A DNA stretch of 64,000 nt from an uncultured bacterium (GCA_902760645.1 CACWHC010000007.1:1-64000), one strand, 5' to 3'; counted from the first letter of the stretch, positions 1 through 8,345 are shown. Translations and numbers: made by a program. Notes: generated by a model from the sequence alone, not told the origin.

Positions 1-103
1 CTCAAACCGACTGCTATTTTACACTTGGTACAGTACACTTATAATTTTATTTTTAATTAATTTATTTGTAAAACTAAAAAATCTTTACCAAAATGAAATA
101 ACT

Positions 104-916
104 CTAATGCTTTAATTTATTGTATTTTATAATAACATTATCAATAAATCTCTGTAAAGGATTAACAGAAAAGAGATTTCCTTCTAAACTGCTTTCGTTT
201 AATGCATTAATCTTGCTTTTAAATACCAAACCAAATTCACCGGCGAAATCACCAAATCTTTTGTATCGCCACTTATTTAACAATTCCATTCGCTGAATAT
301 CAGTAATTCCTCTAATTTTACCAAGAGATTTCATTTGCCGAATTTCTTCCGACACTAATTTCGCTGCACCGTCTATAAATTTATTGTAATTCATGCCGGA
401 CAAAGTGGCTTTCCTTTCCATTATTGAATATCCCCCGTCAGACGTACACGCAATCATTTTTTTTATTTTTTGTACTGCCATATTAAAAATATCATTAGAT
501 GATAATGGGGCATTTAAAGGATGATTATGGATATATGTTGAATCTTCAAATATACCCATTATCTTTTCATCAAACAACTGTTCGGGACTCAGTCGGACAC
601 TATATTTATCCCCGATAAATTTCAGGTTTTCCGCTAAAACTCCATTTTTATCTATAACTCTGACATCCTCGACTTTACCGGATTTTAACAGATTTATTAA
701 ATCTGCTTCAAGTTTTGAAAAAATATTTTTTTCAGCTCTTAATTTTTTCAATGCTTCAGCAGAAAAATTTACGCAATCTTCTATAAATTCAGGCACATAT
801 TTTAAATCTTGAGTATTTATTTTTACGGGTCTTGACGCAAGCAGGTTTTTACCGTATGAACTTGCCCATGCGATAACTTCTTTACCAATATTTACACCTA
901 TTTTTTGAAATTCCAT
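104..916 (-). CDS. Hypothetical protein with JAMM-like HNHP motif
   Basis: A 270-residue protein I do not recognise as a family. Residues 130-142 read H-N-H-P followed by S and D in an H-x-H-x6-S-x2-D arrangement. This resembles the metal-binding core of JAB/MPN (RadC-like, deubiquitinase-like) metalloproteases, although the canonical spacing is x7. No catalytic glutamate is obvious upstream. There is no signal peptide or membrane segment, and the N-terminal half is charged and helical. It is transcribed away from the zinc-ribbon gene at 1034 and lies at the edge of a glycosyltransferase cluster. A metalloprotease or peptidase role is only suggested by the motif. Confidence 0.7.
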   Translation of the reverse strand: MEFQKIGVNIGKEVIAWASSYGKNLLASRPVKINTQDLKYVPEFIEDCVNFSAEALKKLRAEKNIFSKLEADLINLLKSGKVEDVRVIDKNGVLAENLKFIGDKYSVRLSPEQLFDEKIMGIFEDSTYIHNHPLNAPLSSNDIFNMAVQKIKKMIACTSDGGYSIMERKATLSGMNYNKFIDGAAKLVSEEIRQMKSLGKIRGITDIQRMELLNKWRYKRFGDFAGEFGLVFKSKINALNESSLEGNLFSVNPLQRFIDNVIIKYNKLKH

Positions 917-1018
917 ATATGTATTTCCAACTACATTTATATAAAATATTTTTCCCTTAAAATATTGCCCTTATAATATGAAAATATACAATTAAATTCT
1001 TGAAATAATAGTTATTCA

Positions 1019-1027
1019 TGTTAGTAT
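1019..1027 (+). promoter_or_regulatory. Extended -10 promoter, predicted leaderless
   Basis: TG-T-TAGTAT at 1019-1027 ends 6 nt before the ATG at 1034, and no Shine-Dalgarno lies between. The expected transcription start coincides with the A of the start codon. Eight other genes in the window show the same spacing. Confidence 0.5.
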
Positions 1028-1033
1028 TTAATT

Positions 1034-1663
1034 ATGGAAAGAGAAAATGCTCAGGTAAATTGTCCGTATTGCGGAACAGTAATTGATAACAGCGTAGAGT
1101 TTTGTCCGAATTGTAAGGAATGGTTTACCGTTCCCGCATTAAAAATGTTCAAATACGTTTCTGTTACATTGTATATTATAATGACAGCACTTTGCGAAGC
1201 ATTTGGGTTAAGATTTGTATACAGTCTTATATGGGGAGCATTAAATTTTCGGGGATTTTTGAAAATATCAAACGAAAAAGATATACAAAAATTCAAAATA
1301 CTTTTTTGCTTATTCACTATTTCAATATGTCTGACTTTTGCTTTTAAATTTTTCATAATATCGGATATAATTTTAGAAATACTGTTAAGTTACAGAATGC
1401 TCAGAATAATAGAAAAATATACTTTAAAAAAATATAATTCCCCTGTTACTCACCATGAAGTCGGAATGATTTTATTCAGAACATTATATGTAATATATTA
1501 TATGGACACATATGAACAAAGAGTTAAAGATCCTAATATGAGGTATTGTTGGAATGCCGAGAAATGGATAAAATATTTTATAATACTGTTTATTATACTT
1601 ATTATTCTCTATTTAATCGGTTTTATCAGTATTCCGCTTATTAATGTCCCAAGCTTTATTTAA
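1034..1663 (+). CDS. Zinc-ribbon membrane protein
   Basis: A 209-residue protein with an N-terminal zinc ribbon (Cys10-x2-Cys13 and Cys24-x2-Cys27). Several hydrophobic segments follow, roughly residues 42-60, 85-125 and 178-200, consistent with three to four membrane helices. The ribbon should face the cytoplasm. It ends 14 nt before the first glycosyltransferase gene and may be cotranscribed with it. No specific function is recognised. The ATG has no ribosome-binding site, but a -10 box ends 6 nt upstream, so a leaderless transcript is predicted. Confidence 0.75.
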   Translation: MERENAQVNCPYCGTVIDNSVEFCPNCKEWFTVPALKMFKYVSVTLYIIMTALCEAFGLRFVYSLIWGALNFRGFLKISNEKDIQKFKILFCLFTISICLTFAFKFFIISDIILEILLSYRMLRIIEKYTLKKYNSPVTHHEVGMILFRTLYVIYYMDTYEQRVKDPNMRYCWNAEKWIKYFIILFIILIILYLIGFISIPLINVPSFI

Positions 1664-1677
1664 ACTATGGAGTTACA

Positions 1678-2742
1678 ATGAACACAAAAGAATATGATTA
1701 TCCGCTTGTTAGCGTAATTATACCCGTATATAACAAAGAAGAATTTTTAGCAAAATCTCTGGACTCGGTTATTAATCAGACATATAAAAATATTGAAATT
1801 ATTTGCGTAAATGATTGTTCTACGGATAAATGCCCTGAAATTTTAGAAAAATACGCTCAAAAAGATTCCCGAATTAAAATTATTAACAATGAAGTAAGAC
1901 AACGACTCGGAATCACCAGAAACATCGGACTTGAAAACTCCAAAGGAGACTACATATTATTTCTTGATGCAGATGATTTTTTAGAAAAAAATTGTCTGGA
2001 GTTATTAACCGAATATACTAAAAAATATCCGTATATTGATATAGTTGTCTCTCAACGAAATCATATTAATTACAAAACTAAACGTCCCATTAAATTAGAA
2101 TATATTTCTAATTCATGTACAGACAGAATTATAGACATATACAAAGAAATTGAATGCATAGATTATTTACCATATTATGCTATAACAGGCATTTTAATAC
2201 GCAGAAAATTTCTAATTGAAAACTCCATTTTATTTAAAAATTACAAATCATTAGAAGATGTAGAATATAACAACGAACTGCTTATACACGCAAAATCACT
2301 TATAATTTCACCACATAAATTATATAATTATGTATTTGGCATACCAAATTCAGTTTCTTCTATAAGATATGATAATATTTCAGTTATCGGCGACGCAATT
2401 ATAAACTTAGAAAAATACAAAAATACAACTCCCCCGGAAGTATATGATGCGTTAAGAATAAAACTTTATCACGCAATAGTAGAATTTGGTAATGAGGCAT
2501 ACTGCAATTTTAGACTTTCTTATAACGAATTAAAACATATATATGAAAATGTATTAGATCACTCTATATTTTCTCATCCCAAAATGGATTATTGCAGAGT
2601 TAAATACGAACGATTTTTAAAATATAGTCCGTTTTTCTACAGGTTAATATCCATGACCATATATTACACAAAATTATATTTTCCAAAATTCTTTTCATTA
2701 TTAGTCCAATTCAAGAAAATGCTGAATAAAAAAAATAATTAA
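1678..2742 (+). CDS. Glycosyltransferase family 2
   Basis: A 354-residue GT-A fold inverting glycosyltransferase. The N-terminal domain begins VSVIIPVYN, continues through CVNDCSTD (nucleotide-binding aspartates) and reaches the metal-binding LDADD near residue 100. It probably adds a sugar to a surface polysaccharide or lipid-linked glycan on the cytoplasmic face of the membrane. The last 100 residues are helical and basic with no clear membrane span. A GGAG ribosome-binding site precedes the ATG. It is a close tandem paralogue of the next gene, with matching length and near-identical stretches at both ends. Donor and acceptor cannot be read from sequence. Confidence 0.9.
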   Translation: MNTKEYDYPLVSVIIPVYNKEEFLAKSLDSVINQTYKNIEIICVNDCSTDKCPEILEKYAQKDSRIKIINNEVRQRLGITRNIGLENSKGDYILFLDADDFLEKNCLELLTEYTKKYPYIDIVVSQRNHINYKTKRPIKLEYISNSCTDRIIDIYKEIECIDYLPYYAITGILIRRKFLIENSILFKNYKSLEDVEYNNELLIHAKSLIISPHKLYNYVFGIPNSVSSIRYDNISVIGDAIINLEKYKNTTPPEVYDALRIKLYHAIVEFGNEAYCNFRLSYNELKHIYENVLDHSIFSHPKMDYCRVKYERFLKYSPFFYRLISMTIYYTKLYFPKFFSLLVQFKKMLNKKNN

Positions 2743-2805
2743 ATTGACTTATATAAATAATTTATATAAAATTAATAAATATAGAATATTACACAGGGAG
2801 GAACA

Positions 2806-3867
2806 ATGGAAACAAGTGAATATAAATTCCCATTGGTAAGTGTAATCATGCCTGTATATAATAAGGAAGAATATCTGGAAAAATGTTTAGACTCTGCAAT
2901 TAATCAGACTTATAAAAATATTGAAATTATATGTGTTAATGACTGTTCTACAGACAAAAGTCTTGAAATTTTAGAAAAATATGCCCAAAAAGATTCCAGA
3001 ATTAAAATTATTAATAACGAAACAAGACAACGTGCCGGGATTTCCCGTAATATAGGAATTGAAAATTCAACAGGTGAATACGTTTTCTTCTTAGATTCAG
3101 ATGATTACATTGAAAAAAATTGTATAGAATCATTAATTGAATACACTCAAAAATACAAAAATGTAGATGTAGTGACGCTTCAGTATAATTTTATATGTCT
3201 TAACGAAAAATACAAAATTGAATTGAAATACATACCGGATAAATACACCGACCGATTAATAAATCTACATAATGAGTGTGACTGCATTGAATATATTCCA
3301 TATTCAATAGGAGGTTTACTAATACGCAAAGCATTATTAATTGATAATTCAATTATATTTAAGAGTTATAAAGCGTTAGAAGATGGTGAATTTACTAATA
3401 ATCTTTTAATACATGCTAAAACACTTGTTTTTTCACCGTATAAACTATACAACTATTTATATGGTGTTCCTAATTCTGTTGTTACCAAAAGACATAATAA
3501 TATTCAGGTATTTCTTGACATAAATGAAATGTTAAAAAAGCATAAGGATACTTTATCCGCAGGAGTTTATGATGCATTAAGAATAAAATTATACCTGACC
3601 ATGGTAGAATCTGTAAATGAAGCATACAGTGTTTCCAAAATCTCTTATAAGGAATTGAAATATATATACGAAAATGTATTAGACCACTCTCTATTTTCAT
3701 ATCCCAGTATGGATTATTGCAGGGTCAAGTATGAACGATTTTTAAAATATAACCCGTTTTTCTATAAATTAATATCCGTAATAATATATTACACAAAATT
3801 ATACCTGCCAACATATTTTTCAATATTAGTAAAAATAAAGAAAAAACTCCAAAAACTGAAAAAATAA
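2806..3867 (+). CDS. Glycosyltransferase family 2 (tandem paralogue)
   Basis: A 353-residue GT2 enzyme collinear with its upstream neighbour. It has VSVIMPVYN at the N-terminus, CVNDCSTD around residue 45 and LDSDD near residue 100. Long identical runs between the two proteins, for example around the N-terminal nucleotide-binding region and a C-terminal MDYCRVKYERFLKY block, show a tandem duplication that then diverged mostly in the acceptor-binding middle third. A strong GGGAGG site lies 6 nt before the ATG. The likely role is addition of a related sugar in the same surface glycan. Confidence 0.9.
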   Translation: METSEYKFPLVSVIMPVYNKEEYLEKCLDSAINQTYKNIEIICVNDCSTDKSLEILEKYAQKDSRIKIINNETRQRAGISRNIGIENSTGEYVFFLDSDDYIEKNCIESLIEYTQKYKNVDVVTLQYNFICLNEKYKIELKYIPDKYTDRLINLHNECDCIEYIPYSIGGLLIRKALLIDNSIIFKSYKALEDGEFTNNLLIHAKTLVFSPYKLYNYLYGVPNSVVTKRHNNIQVFLDINEMLKKHKDTLSAGVYDALRIKLYLTMVESVNEAYSVSKISYKELKYIYENVLDHSLFSYPSMDYCRVKYERFLKYNPFFYKLISVIIYYTKLYLPTYFSILVKIKKKLQKLKK

Positions 3868-3978
3868 TAATAGCCTTAACAATAACAACAGATTGATTAT
3901 TAACTATTATTTAGGTAAAATTTATTTTGTCATAATATTTTAAATTATACAATTAAACAGAAACGAGGCAAATCCTTT

Positions 3979-5106
3979 ATGGCGTGGGAACATATTAAAT
4001 TTGACAAGAAAAAAATAATACTTGGAAATAATCGGTATTTGAAAGACAGTTCCGCTAATAAAGATATAGAACGCACTATTGATATAGTTTTTTCATCTGA
4101 TAATAATTATATTAATCACTGTGCTGCTGCAATAACTTCGATTTTGTTAAATTGCGATAACACATCACTATTAAGATTTCATATACTTGACGGCGGAATT
4201 TCGGATTCAAATAAACGCAAAGTAATAAACTTAAATAAATATCGGGATTTTTCAGTAGAATTTTACGATATGACAAATTTTGATTTCTCAAATTTACCGC
4301 TAAACAGAAGTTATATTTCTATTTCAACATATTACAGATTATTTTTGTTGGATGTATTGCCGAAAGAAATCAGTAAAGTCATATATCTGGATTGCGATAT
4401 TATTGTCGAAAAAGACTTAAAAGAATTGTGGGAAACAGATATAACGGATTATTATGCGGCGGTTGTAGAAGATGAAGGAAGTAAATTACAACAACAAAGG
4501 CTGAAACTTCCGAAACAAAACAATTATTTCAACGCCGGTGTAGCATTATTTAATTTAGACAAACTTAGAGAAATCAACTTTAAACAAAAGTGTTTTGAAT
4601 ATTTTGAAGCAAATGAAGAAATAATACTCCTGCAGGACCAGGATATCTTAAATGGTGTTTTAAACGGGAAATGCAAATTTTTACCGCTGTGTTGGAATAC
4701 TAACGGAAGAATTTATTGCGGAAACGATTTGGCTAAAAATTATACTTTAACAGAAGCAGAAAATGCAGGGTATGCTCCCGGAATAATCCATTACACAGAC
4801 CGTAAAAAGCCTTGGCATTTCAAGTGTAATCACCCTTTAATGAGTGAATATTGGCGATACCTTAAATTTACCGATTTTTATTCGTATAGAGAATGGGGAT
4901 TTTTGCTTCTGTATAACCTTAAAAAAGCACTCTCACATATATTTTCGGTAAAAAGAGAAGGAACAAGACATAAAATAACCTTTCTTGGTTTTGTATTTTA
5001 TAAAAAATCAAAAGCACTAAAGAATAAACAAACAATAAACGAGTTGAAACAAAAAATTTCCGATTTAGAAGAAGAATTACGGGAAACCAGAAAAGGCAAT
5101 AATTAA
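3979..5106 (+). CDS. Glycosyltransferase family 8 (LgtC/GspA-type)
   Basis: A 375-residue retaining GT8 enzyme. Seen in order are IVFSSDNNY (N-terminal donor site, residue 32 on), YLDCDIIV (the DxD metal-binding motif, about residue 136), NAGVALFNL, LQDQDILN, and a C-terminal HYTDRKKPWH that matches the family's H-x-x-x-x-K-P-W motif. Family members transfer galactose or glucose onto lipopolysaccharide cores or glycoproteins. The last 30 residues are a predicted coiled coil. A GAGG site precedes the ATG, and the next glycosyltransferase starts 4 nt after the stop codon, so the two are cotranscribed. Confidence 0.92.
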   Translation: MAWEHIKFDKKKIILGNNRYLKDSSANKDIERTIDIVFSSDNNYINHCAAAITSILLNCDNTSLLRFHILDGGISDSNKRKVINLNKYRDFSVEFYDMTNFDFSNLPLNRSYISISTYYRLFLLDVLPKEISKVIYLDCDIIVEKDLKELWETDITDYYAAVVEDEGSKLQQQRLKLPKQNNYFNAGVALFNLDKLREINFKQKCFEYFEANEEIILLQDQDILNGVLNGKCKFLPLCWNTNGRIYCGNDLAKNYTLTEAENAGYAPGIIHYTDRKKPWHFKCNHPLMSEYWRYLKFTDFYSYREWGFLLLYNLKKALSHIFSVKREGTRHKITFLGFVFYKKSKALKNKQTINELKQKISDLEEELRETRKGNN

Positions 5107-5110
5107 AGCT

Positions 5111-5938
5111 ATGAAAGTATCAATAATAACCGCCAGCTATAACTGTGAAAATACCATAAAAGAAACCATTGATAGTATACAAAACCAAACACACAAAGAT
5201 TGGGAACTAATTATCGTTGATGATGGTTCTACTGATAATTCCATAAATGTTATAGAAGAATACTGCAAAAATGACACCCGAATAAAACTTTATACCCATA
5301 ATAATCACCAAAACAAAGGTTTAAAAAAGACATTACAACTGGCAATATCAAAGTGTAACTGCGAATGGATACATTTTGTTGAGTGTGATGACATTTTGAC
5401 ACCCGATTCTATTGAGAAAAAATTAGATATAATCAAACAGTATCCTGAAGTATCACTTATTTTTTCGGAAGTGGAATTATTTGGTAATAACGAAGCTATC
5501 AAAGAACTTACGCCATACATAAATGAACGAAAAGAGGTTTTATCAAAAGAATCTTATCCGTCAAAAGTTATCGCAAAATCACCTATACTAAATTTAGTAC
5601 CGACATTTTCCTGCGTAATGTGCAAAAAAGAATGTTTGCAATCATGTTCTTTCAAATCACCGATAGATGCATATTTAGACTGGTTCCTATGGTCACAAAT
5701 GGCAAAATATGACGTATATTATATAAACGAAAAGCTGACAAAATGGCGTATTTCAAAAAACAGCTATGCAAACATATTTAAAGAACGTGCAGATAAATAC
5801 AAAATAAAAAAATACCGTCTTAAAATTAAACAAAACATAAAACACCAGCCAATAATAGTATATGCGGTAAAAAAGTTTTTGATAATATTATCCGGTATAT
5901 TAAGTAAAATATTCCCCAAAAATAATAAAAAGATATAA
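5111..5938 (+). CDS. Glycosyltransferase family 2
   Basis: A 275-residue GT2 protein starting VSIITASYN, with VDDGSTDNS at about residue 37 and an ECDD variant of the acidic metal-binding motif near residue 97. The short length and basic C-terminal tail match single-domain surface-glycan transferases. It is the last gene of the cluster and follows the GT8 gene by 4 nt with no obvious Shine-Dalgarno, so translation may be coupled. The region downstream holds tRNA remnants and no further gene before der. Confidence 0.9.
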   Translation: MKVSIITASYNCENTIKETIDSIQNQTHKDWELIIVDDGSTDNSINVIEEYCKNDTRIKLYTHNNHQNKGLKKTLQLAISKCNCEWIHFVECDDILTPDSIEKKLDIIKQYPEVSLIFSEVELFGNNEAIKELTPYINERKEVLSKESYPSKVIAKSPILNLVPTFSCVMCKKECLQSCSFKSPIDAYLDWFLWSQMAKYDVYYINEKLTKWRISKNSYANIFKERADKYKIKKYRLKIKQNIKHQPIIVYAVKKFLIILSGILSKIFPKNNKKI

Positions 5939-5970
5939 ATTTCAGGTTACTTACGATGAAACATAAAAAA

Positions 5971-5986
5971 TAGCAAGGGAGAGATT
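5971..5986 (-). repeat. tRNA-Met 3' end fragment
   Basis: These 16 bases repeat exactly the last bases of the intact tRNA-Met gene at 6387-6460, read on the minus strand. The match stops inside the T-loop, where a hairpin-forming insert begins. It is the most distal of three tRNA-Met-derived segments lying in tandem. Confidence 0.75.
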
Positions 5987-5991
5987 GTCTT

Positions 5992-6081
5992 GGATTTTTT
6001 GCGTTAAACGTGCCTTCGGATTTTCTTTTCTGAAACAAAGTTTCTTTCAAAGAAAAATCCTACGCACTCTGCAAAAAATCC
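5992..6081. repeat. Hairpin-forming insert with 11-bp terminal inverted repeats
   Basis: This 90-bp segment begins GGATTTTTTGC and ends with its exact reverse complement. An inner pair (GGATTTTCTTT and AAAGAAAAATCC) lets the whole piece fold into a long imperfect hairpin. It lies between a tRNA-Met 3' fragment and a T-loop-like GTTCGAG (minus strand). It looks like a small non-coding mobile palindrome or the relic of an integration event. No transposase is present. Confidence 0.6.
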
Positions 6082-6123
6082 GCTCGAACTCATATTGAGT
6101 TCTCATCAATATCCATTATCTAA

Positions 6124-6154
6124 ATAAAAAGACAGATTTAAAACCTGTCTTTTT
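6124..6154 (-). terminator. Rho-independent terminator behind the tRNA-Met pseudogene
   Basis: The inverted repeat AGACAG/CTGTCT is followed on the minus strand by a run of T. It occupies the same place behind the pseudo-tRNA as the terminator behind the intact gene, but has a different sequence. Confidence 0.6.
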
Positions 6155-6157
6155 ATT

Positions 6158-6250
6158 TAGCAAGGGAGAGATTCGAACTCTCGACCTCACGGACTCTGCC
6201 GAAGCAAAATGATTAAGTATCATTTTGCTGAGAGGGAGCTGTGCGCTCAA
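6158..6250 (-). pseudogene. tRNA-Met pseudogene with anticodon-loop insert
   Basis: On the minus strand, 6250 to 6236 match the end of the D-arm and the 5' side of the anticodon stem of tRNA-Met, and 6192 to 6158 match everything from the 3' side of the anticodon stem to the discriminator base. Between them the anticodon loop is replaced by about 43 bp that include a strong hairpin (AGCAAAATGA...TCATTTTGCT). The acceptor 5' strand and D-arm are missing, so no functional tRNA can form. Confidence 0.65.
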
Positions 6251-6346
6251 AGAGGAAAATGTGAAAACTTGAACATTTTTCGATTTGGTTCTTTCAAGAA
6301 CTGTGCACGGCGAATTACTCGTGGGTTGAGTTGCATATTTTCTTAT

Positions 6347-6380
6347 TATAAAAAGAGGATAGGCTTTTGCCTTATCCTCT
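6347..6380 (-). terminator. Terminator of tRNA-Met
   Basis: The inverted repeat AGAGGATAGGC/GCCTTATCCTCT is followed by T residues on the minus strand, directly behind the 3' end of the tRNA. Confidence 0.75.
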
Positions 6381-6386
6381 TTTTAT

Positions 6387-6460
6387 TAGCAAGGGAGAGA
6401 TTCGAACTCTCGACCTCACGGGTATGAGCCGTGCGCTCTCACCAGCTGAGCTACCTTGCC
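6387..6460 (-). tRNA. tRNA-Met (CAT)
   Basis: A 74-nt cloverleaf on the minus strand. The acceptor is GGCAAGG/CCTTGCT (the terminal pair is G-U), the D-arm is GCTC...GAGC, the anticodon stem CACGG/CCGTG has loop CTCATAC (anticodon CAT), and the T-arm is GAGAG/CTCTC with loop TTCGAAT. CCA is not encoded. The body resembles elongator tRNA-Met. Isoleucine tRNA with a modified CAU anticodon is the alternative and cannot be excluded from sequence. Confidence 0.92.
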
Positions 6461-6594
6461 ATTTATCAATAACTTATTCAGTTTTCACGGTTAAACAACC
6501 GACAATTAGTATTCTTGCATAAAGAAAAATTTTTTTCAAGCGTAAATTTAAATTATCAGACAGAATTTTTAAATAAATCAATCATACACAATTA

Positions 6595-6711
6595 TTATTT
6601 TGATTTATTCAAAAACTTATACCCCGCAATAATAACAGAAATCCAGAATGCCATTACCAATAATCTGTTTATATTGGTAAATAAAGATGTAATTTCTTCA
6701 GGGAAATACAT
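6595..6711 (-). CDS. 38-aa single-span membrane protein coupled to der
   Basis: This open reading frame begins at an ATG that overlaps the der stop codon by one base (TAATG), an arrangement typical of translational coupling. The product is about 38 residues. It has an acidic N-terminus (MYFPEEIT), one hydrophobic helix at about residues 17-30 (LLVMAFWISVIIAG) and a basic tail (KFLNKSK), which suggests a single membrane span with the C-terminus inside. I recognise no family. Its existence rests on the overlap, the codon pattern and the membrane-protein-like composition. Confidence 0.5.
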   Translation of the reverse strand: MYFPEEITSLFTNINRLLVMAFWISVIIAGYKFLNKSK

Positions 6712-8051
6712 TACTTCTTATCCTTTTCGCTGCGTTCTCTGACAGAAATCCTTATTGGAGTACCAAAAAAGCCGAAAGCTTCACGCAATTTATTTTCGAT
6801 ATATCTTTTATAATGGTCTTTAAGTAAATCAGAATTATTTGCAAAAAGGACAAAAGTAGGCGGCTGAACACCTGCCTGAGTTGCGTAAAGCAGTTTCAAC
6901 CTCTTGCCTTTAACAGAAGCAGGAGGATTTAATGAATACAATTCCTTAATCACTTTATTCAACAAACCTGTAGAAACACGCTTAGTAGCCTGCTCATAGA
7001 CAAATTGAGCCTGATCGAAAATATTATGAAGTCTTTGTTTCGTTTTTGCACTAATATAAATTTTTGGAGCATATTCCAAAAACGGAATTTCCTGAGCCAG
7101 CATTTTATCAAATTTATTTACGGTATTAGCCTGCTTATCTTCAATTAAATCCCATTTATTTACCGCAATAATAATACCTTTTCCGGCTTCTGTAATTATG
7201 GAAGATATTTTTTTATCCTGATCGGAAATACCTTCTGTCGCATCAATTACGAGAAGTGCAACATCACAGTCACGAATGGAACGAATAGCTCTGTCCACCG
7301 CAAATTTTTCCACACCATAATCAACTTTTGATTTTTTTCTGATACCCGCCGTATCAACAATAATATACTCTTTATCCTTGTATTTTATAAGGCTGTCGAT
7401 ACTATCTCTCGTAGTACCTGACACGTCAGACACTATAACCCGGTTTTCATTTAAAAGTGCATTAACAATAGAAGATTTACCGGCATTAGGGCGTCCTACT
7501 ATTGCAACCCGAACAATATGTTCTTCTTCATCAGACTCATCTTCCTCACGGCTAAAGTCTTCCGTAATCAAATCTAACAAATCACCAACCCCGCCGCTTC
7601 CGTGCAAAGCAGAAATCCCTAAAGGTTCACCTATTGCAAGTGAATAAAAATCATTAATCATCATATAAGAATCGGGATTATCAAGCTTATTAACCGTTAA
7701 AAATACGGGTTTGCCTGACTGTCTTAAAATATTTGCTATATCATAATCTATAGGGTTAACACCGTCTTTTCCGTCAACGAGAAAAACAATCTTATCTGCT
7801 TCTTCACAGGCAATTTTAGCCTGATCAAAAATAGATACCATTATGTCATCTTCATCACCCGGAATTATACCGCCTGTATCAATAACCGTAAAAAATTTAT
7901 TCTGCCATTCAACGTCAAAATAAATTCTGTCACGGGTAACTCCCGGCAGGTCATCAACAATAGAATGTCTTGAACCCACAAGACGATTTACGAATGTTGA
8001 TTTACCGACATTCGGACGTCCTACTATTGCTACTACAGGTTTCTTCTTCAT
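6711..8051 (-). CDS. der: Ribosome biogenesis GTPase Der
   Basis: A 446-residue double-Era-like GTPase that helps assemble the 50S ribosomal subunit. Two tandem G domains are visible, with P-loops GRPNVGKST (residue 10 on) and GRPNAGKSS (about 186), switch motifs DTGG and DTAG, and NKLD and NKWD guanine-specificity motifs. The C-terminal KH-like domain follows and ends with a basic tail. Length and order match the family. The ATG has no ribosome-binding site, but an extended -10 box ends 6 nt upstream. A small membrane protein is coupled to its stop codon. Confidence 0.97.
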   Translation of the reverse strand: MKKKPVVAIVGRPNVGKSTFVNRLVGSRHSIVDDLPGVTRDRIYFDVEWQNKFFTVIDTGGIIPGDEDDIMVSIFDQAKIACEEADKIVFLVDGKDGVNPIDYDIANILRQSGKPVFLTVNKLDNPDSYMMINDFYSLAIGEPLGISALHGSGGVGDLLDLITEDFSREEDESDEEEHIVRVAIVGRPNAGKSSIVNALLNENRVIVSDVSGTTRDSIDSLIKYKDKEYIIVDTAGIRKKSKVDYGVEKFAVDRAIRSIRDCDVALLVIDATEGISDQDKKISSIITEAGKGIIIAVNKWDLIEDKQANTVNKFDKMLAQEIPFLEYAPKIYISAKTKQRLHNIFDQAQFVYEQATKRVSTGLLNKVIKELYSLNPPASVKGKRLKLLYATQAGVQPPTFVLFANNSDLLKDHYKRYIENKLREAFGFFGTPIRISVRERSEKDKK

Positions 8052-8057
8052 ATTATT

Positions 8058-8066
8058 AATATAGCA
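8058..8066 (-). promoter_or_regulatory. Extended -10 promoter of der, predicted leaderless
   Basis: Read on the minus strand, TG-C-TATATT is followed by exactly 6 nt (AATAAT) and then the der ATG, with no Shine-Dalgarno between. The transcript should start at or next to the start codon. Confidence 0.5.
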
Positions 8067-8097
8067 TAAACATAATCTGATAAAAAACTCAAATACA

Positions 8098-8116
8098 AAA
8101 GACTATTTTGGGTCTT
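8098..8116 (-). terminator. Weak terminator-like hairpin
   Basis: An AAGAC/GTCTT stem followed by TTTTG on the minus strand. It echoes the two stronger AAGACCC terminators just upstream on the same strand and may be a degenerate third copy. Confidence 0.35.
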
Positions 8117-8123
8117 AAATATT

Positions 8124-8182
8124 AGGTTCTCGTCCATCAAAAAAGACCCTTTCGGGTCTTAATTGGCTGGGATGGAAGGACT
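8124..8182 (-). repeat. Partial duplicate of the tRNA-Gln 3' end plus terminator
   Basis: This 59-bp segment repeats 8305-8364 almost exactly. It comprises a GGACGAGAACCT flank, an AAGACCC hairpin terminator, CCA, and the last 16 or so bases of tRNA-Gln, with the match stopping in the T-arm. The two copies are about 181 bp apart and bracket an unrelated insert at 8183-8304. It is the same kind of remnant as at the tRNA-Met locus. Confidence 0.75.
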
Positions 8183-8319
8183 GTCTTGTTCGCTCGCTAT
8201 TAACGGGTCTGCGGTTATTTTCTTCATAAATTTCATTTATTCTGAAAATAAGCCTCCGCCCTCAGCTCGCTCACGCTCGAACCATTGGCTAAGCTTTGCT
8301 AAGCAGGTTCTCGTCCTAA

Positions 8320-8342
8320 CAAAAAAGACCCTTCCGGGTCTT
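8320..8342 (-). terminator. Terminator of tRNA-Gln
   Basis: AAGACCCGGAAGGGTCTT followed by TTTTG on the minus strand, three bases behind the encoded CCA. Confidence 0.75.
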
Positions 8343-8345
8343 AAT

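Noticed and set aside
6193..6235. tRNA intron in the anticodon loop of the second tRNA-Met copy
   Set aside because: The copy lacks its 5' acceptor strand and D-arm, and the insert is only about 43 bp with none of the features of a group I intron, so it is a pseudogene.
6209..6427. 72-codon plus-strand frame across the tRNA-Met region
   Set aside because: It runs antisense through the tRNA and the pseudogene, has no ribosome-binding site, and its product has no protein-like pattern.
6515..6742. 75-codon plus-strand frame between tRNA-Met and der
   Set aside because: It has no ribosome-binding site and runs opposite the better-supported 38-residue frame coupled to der.
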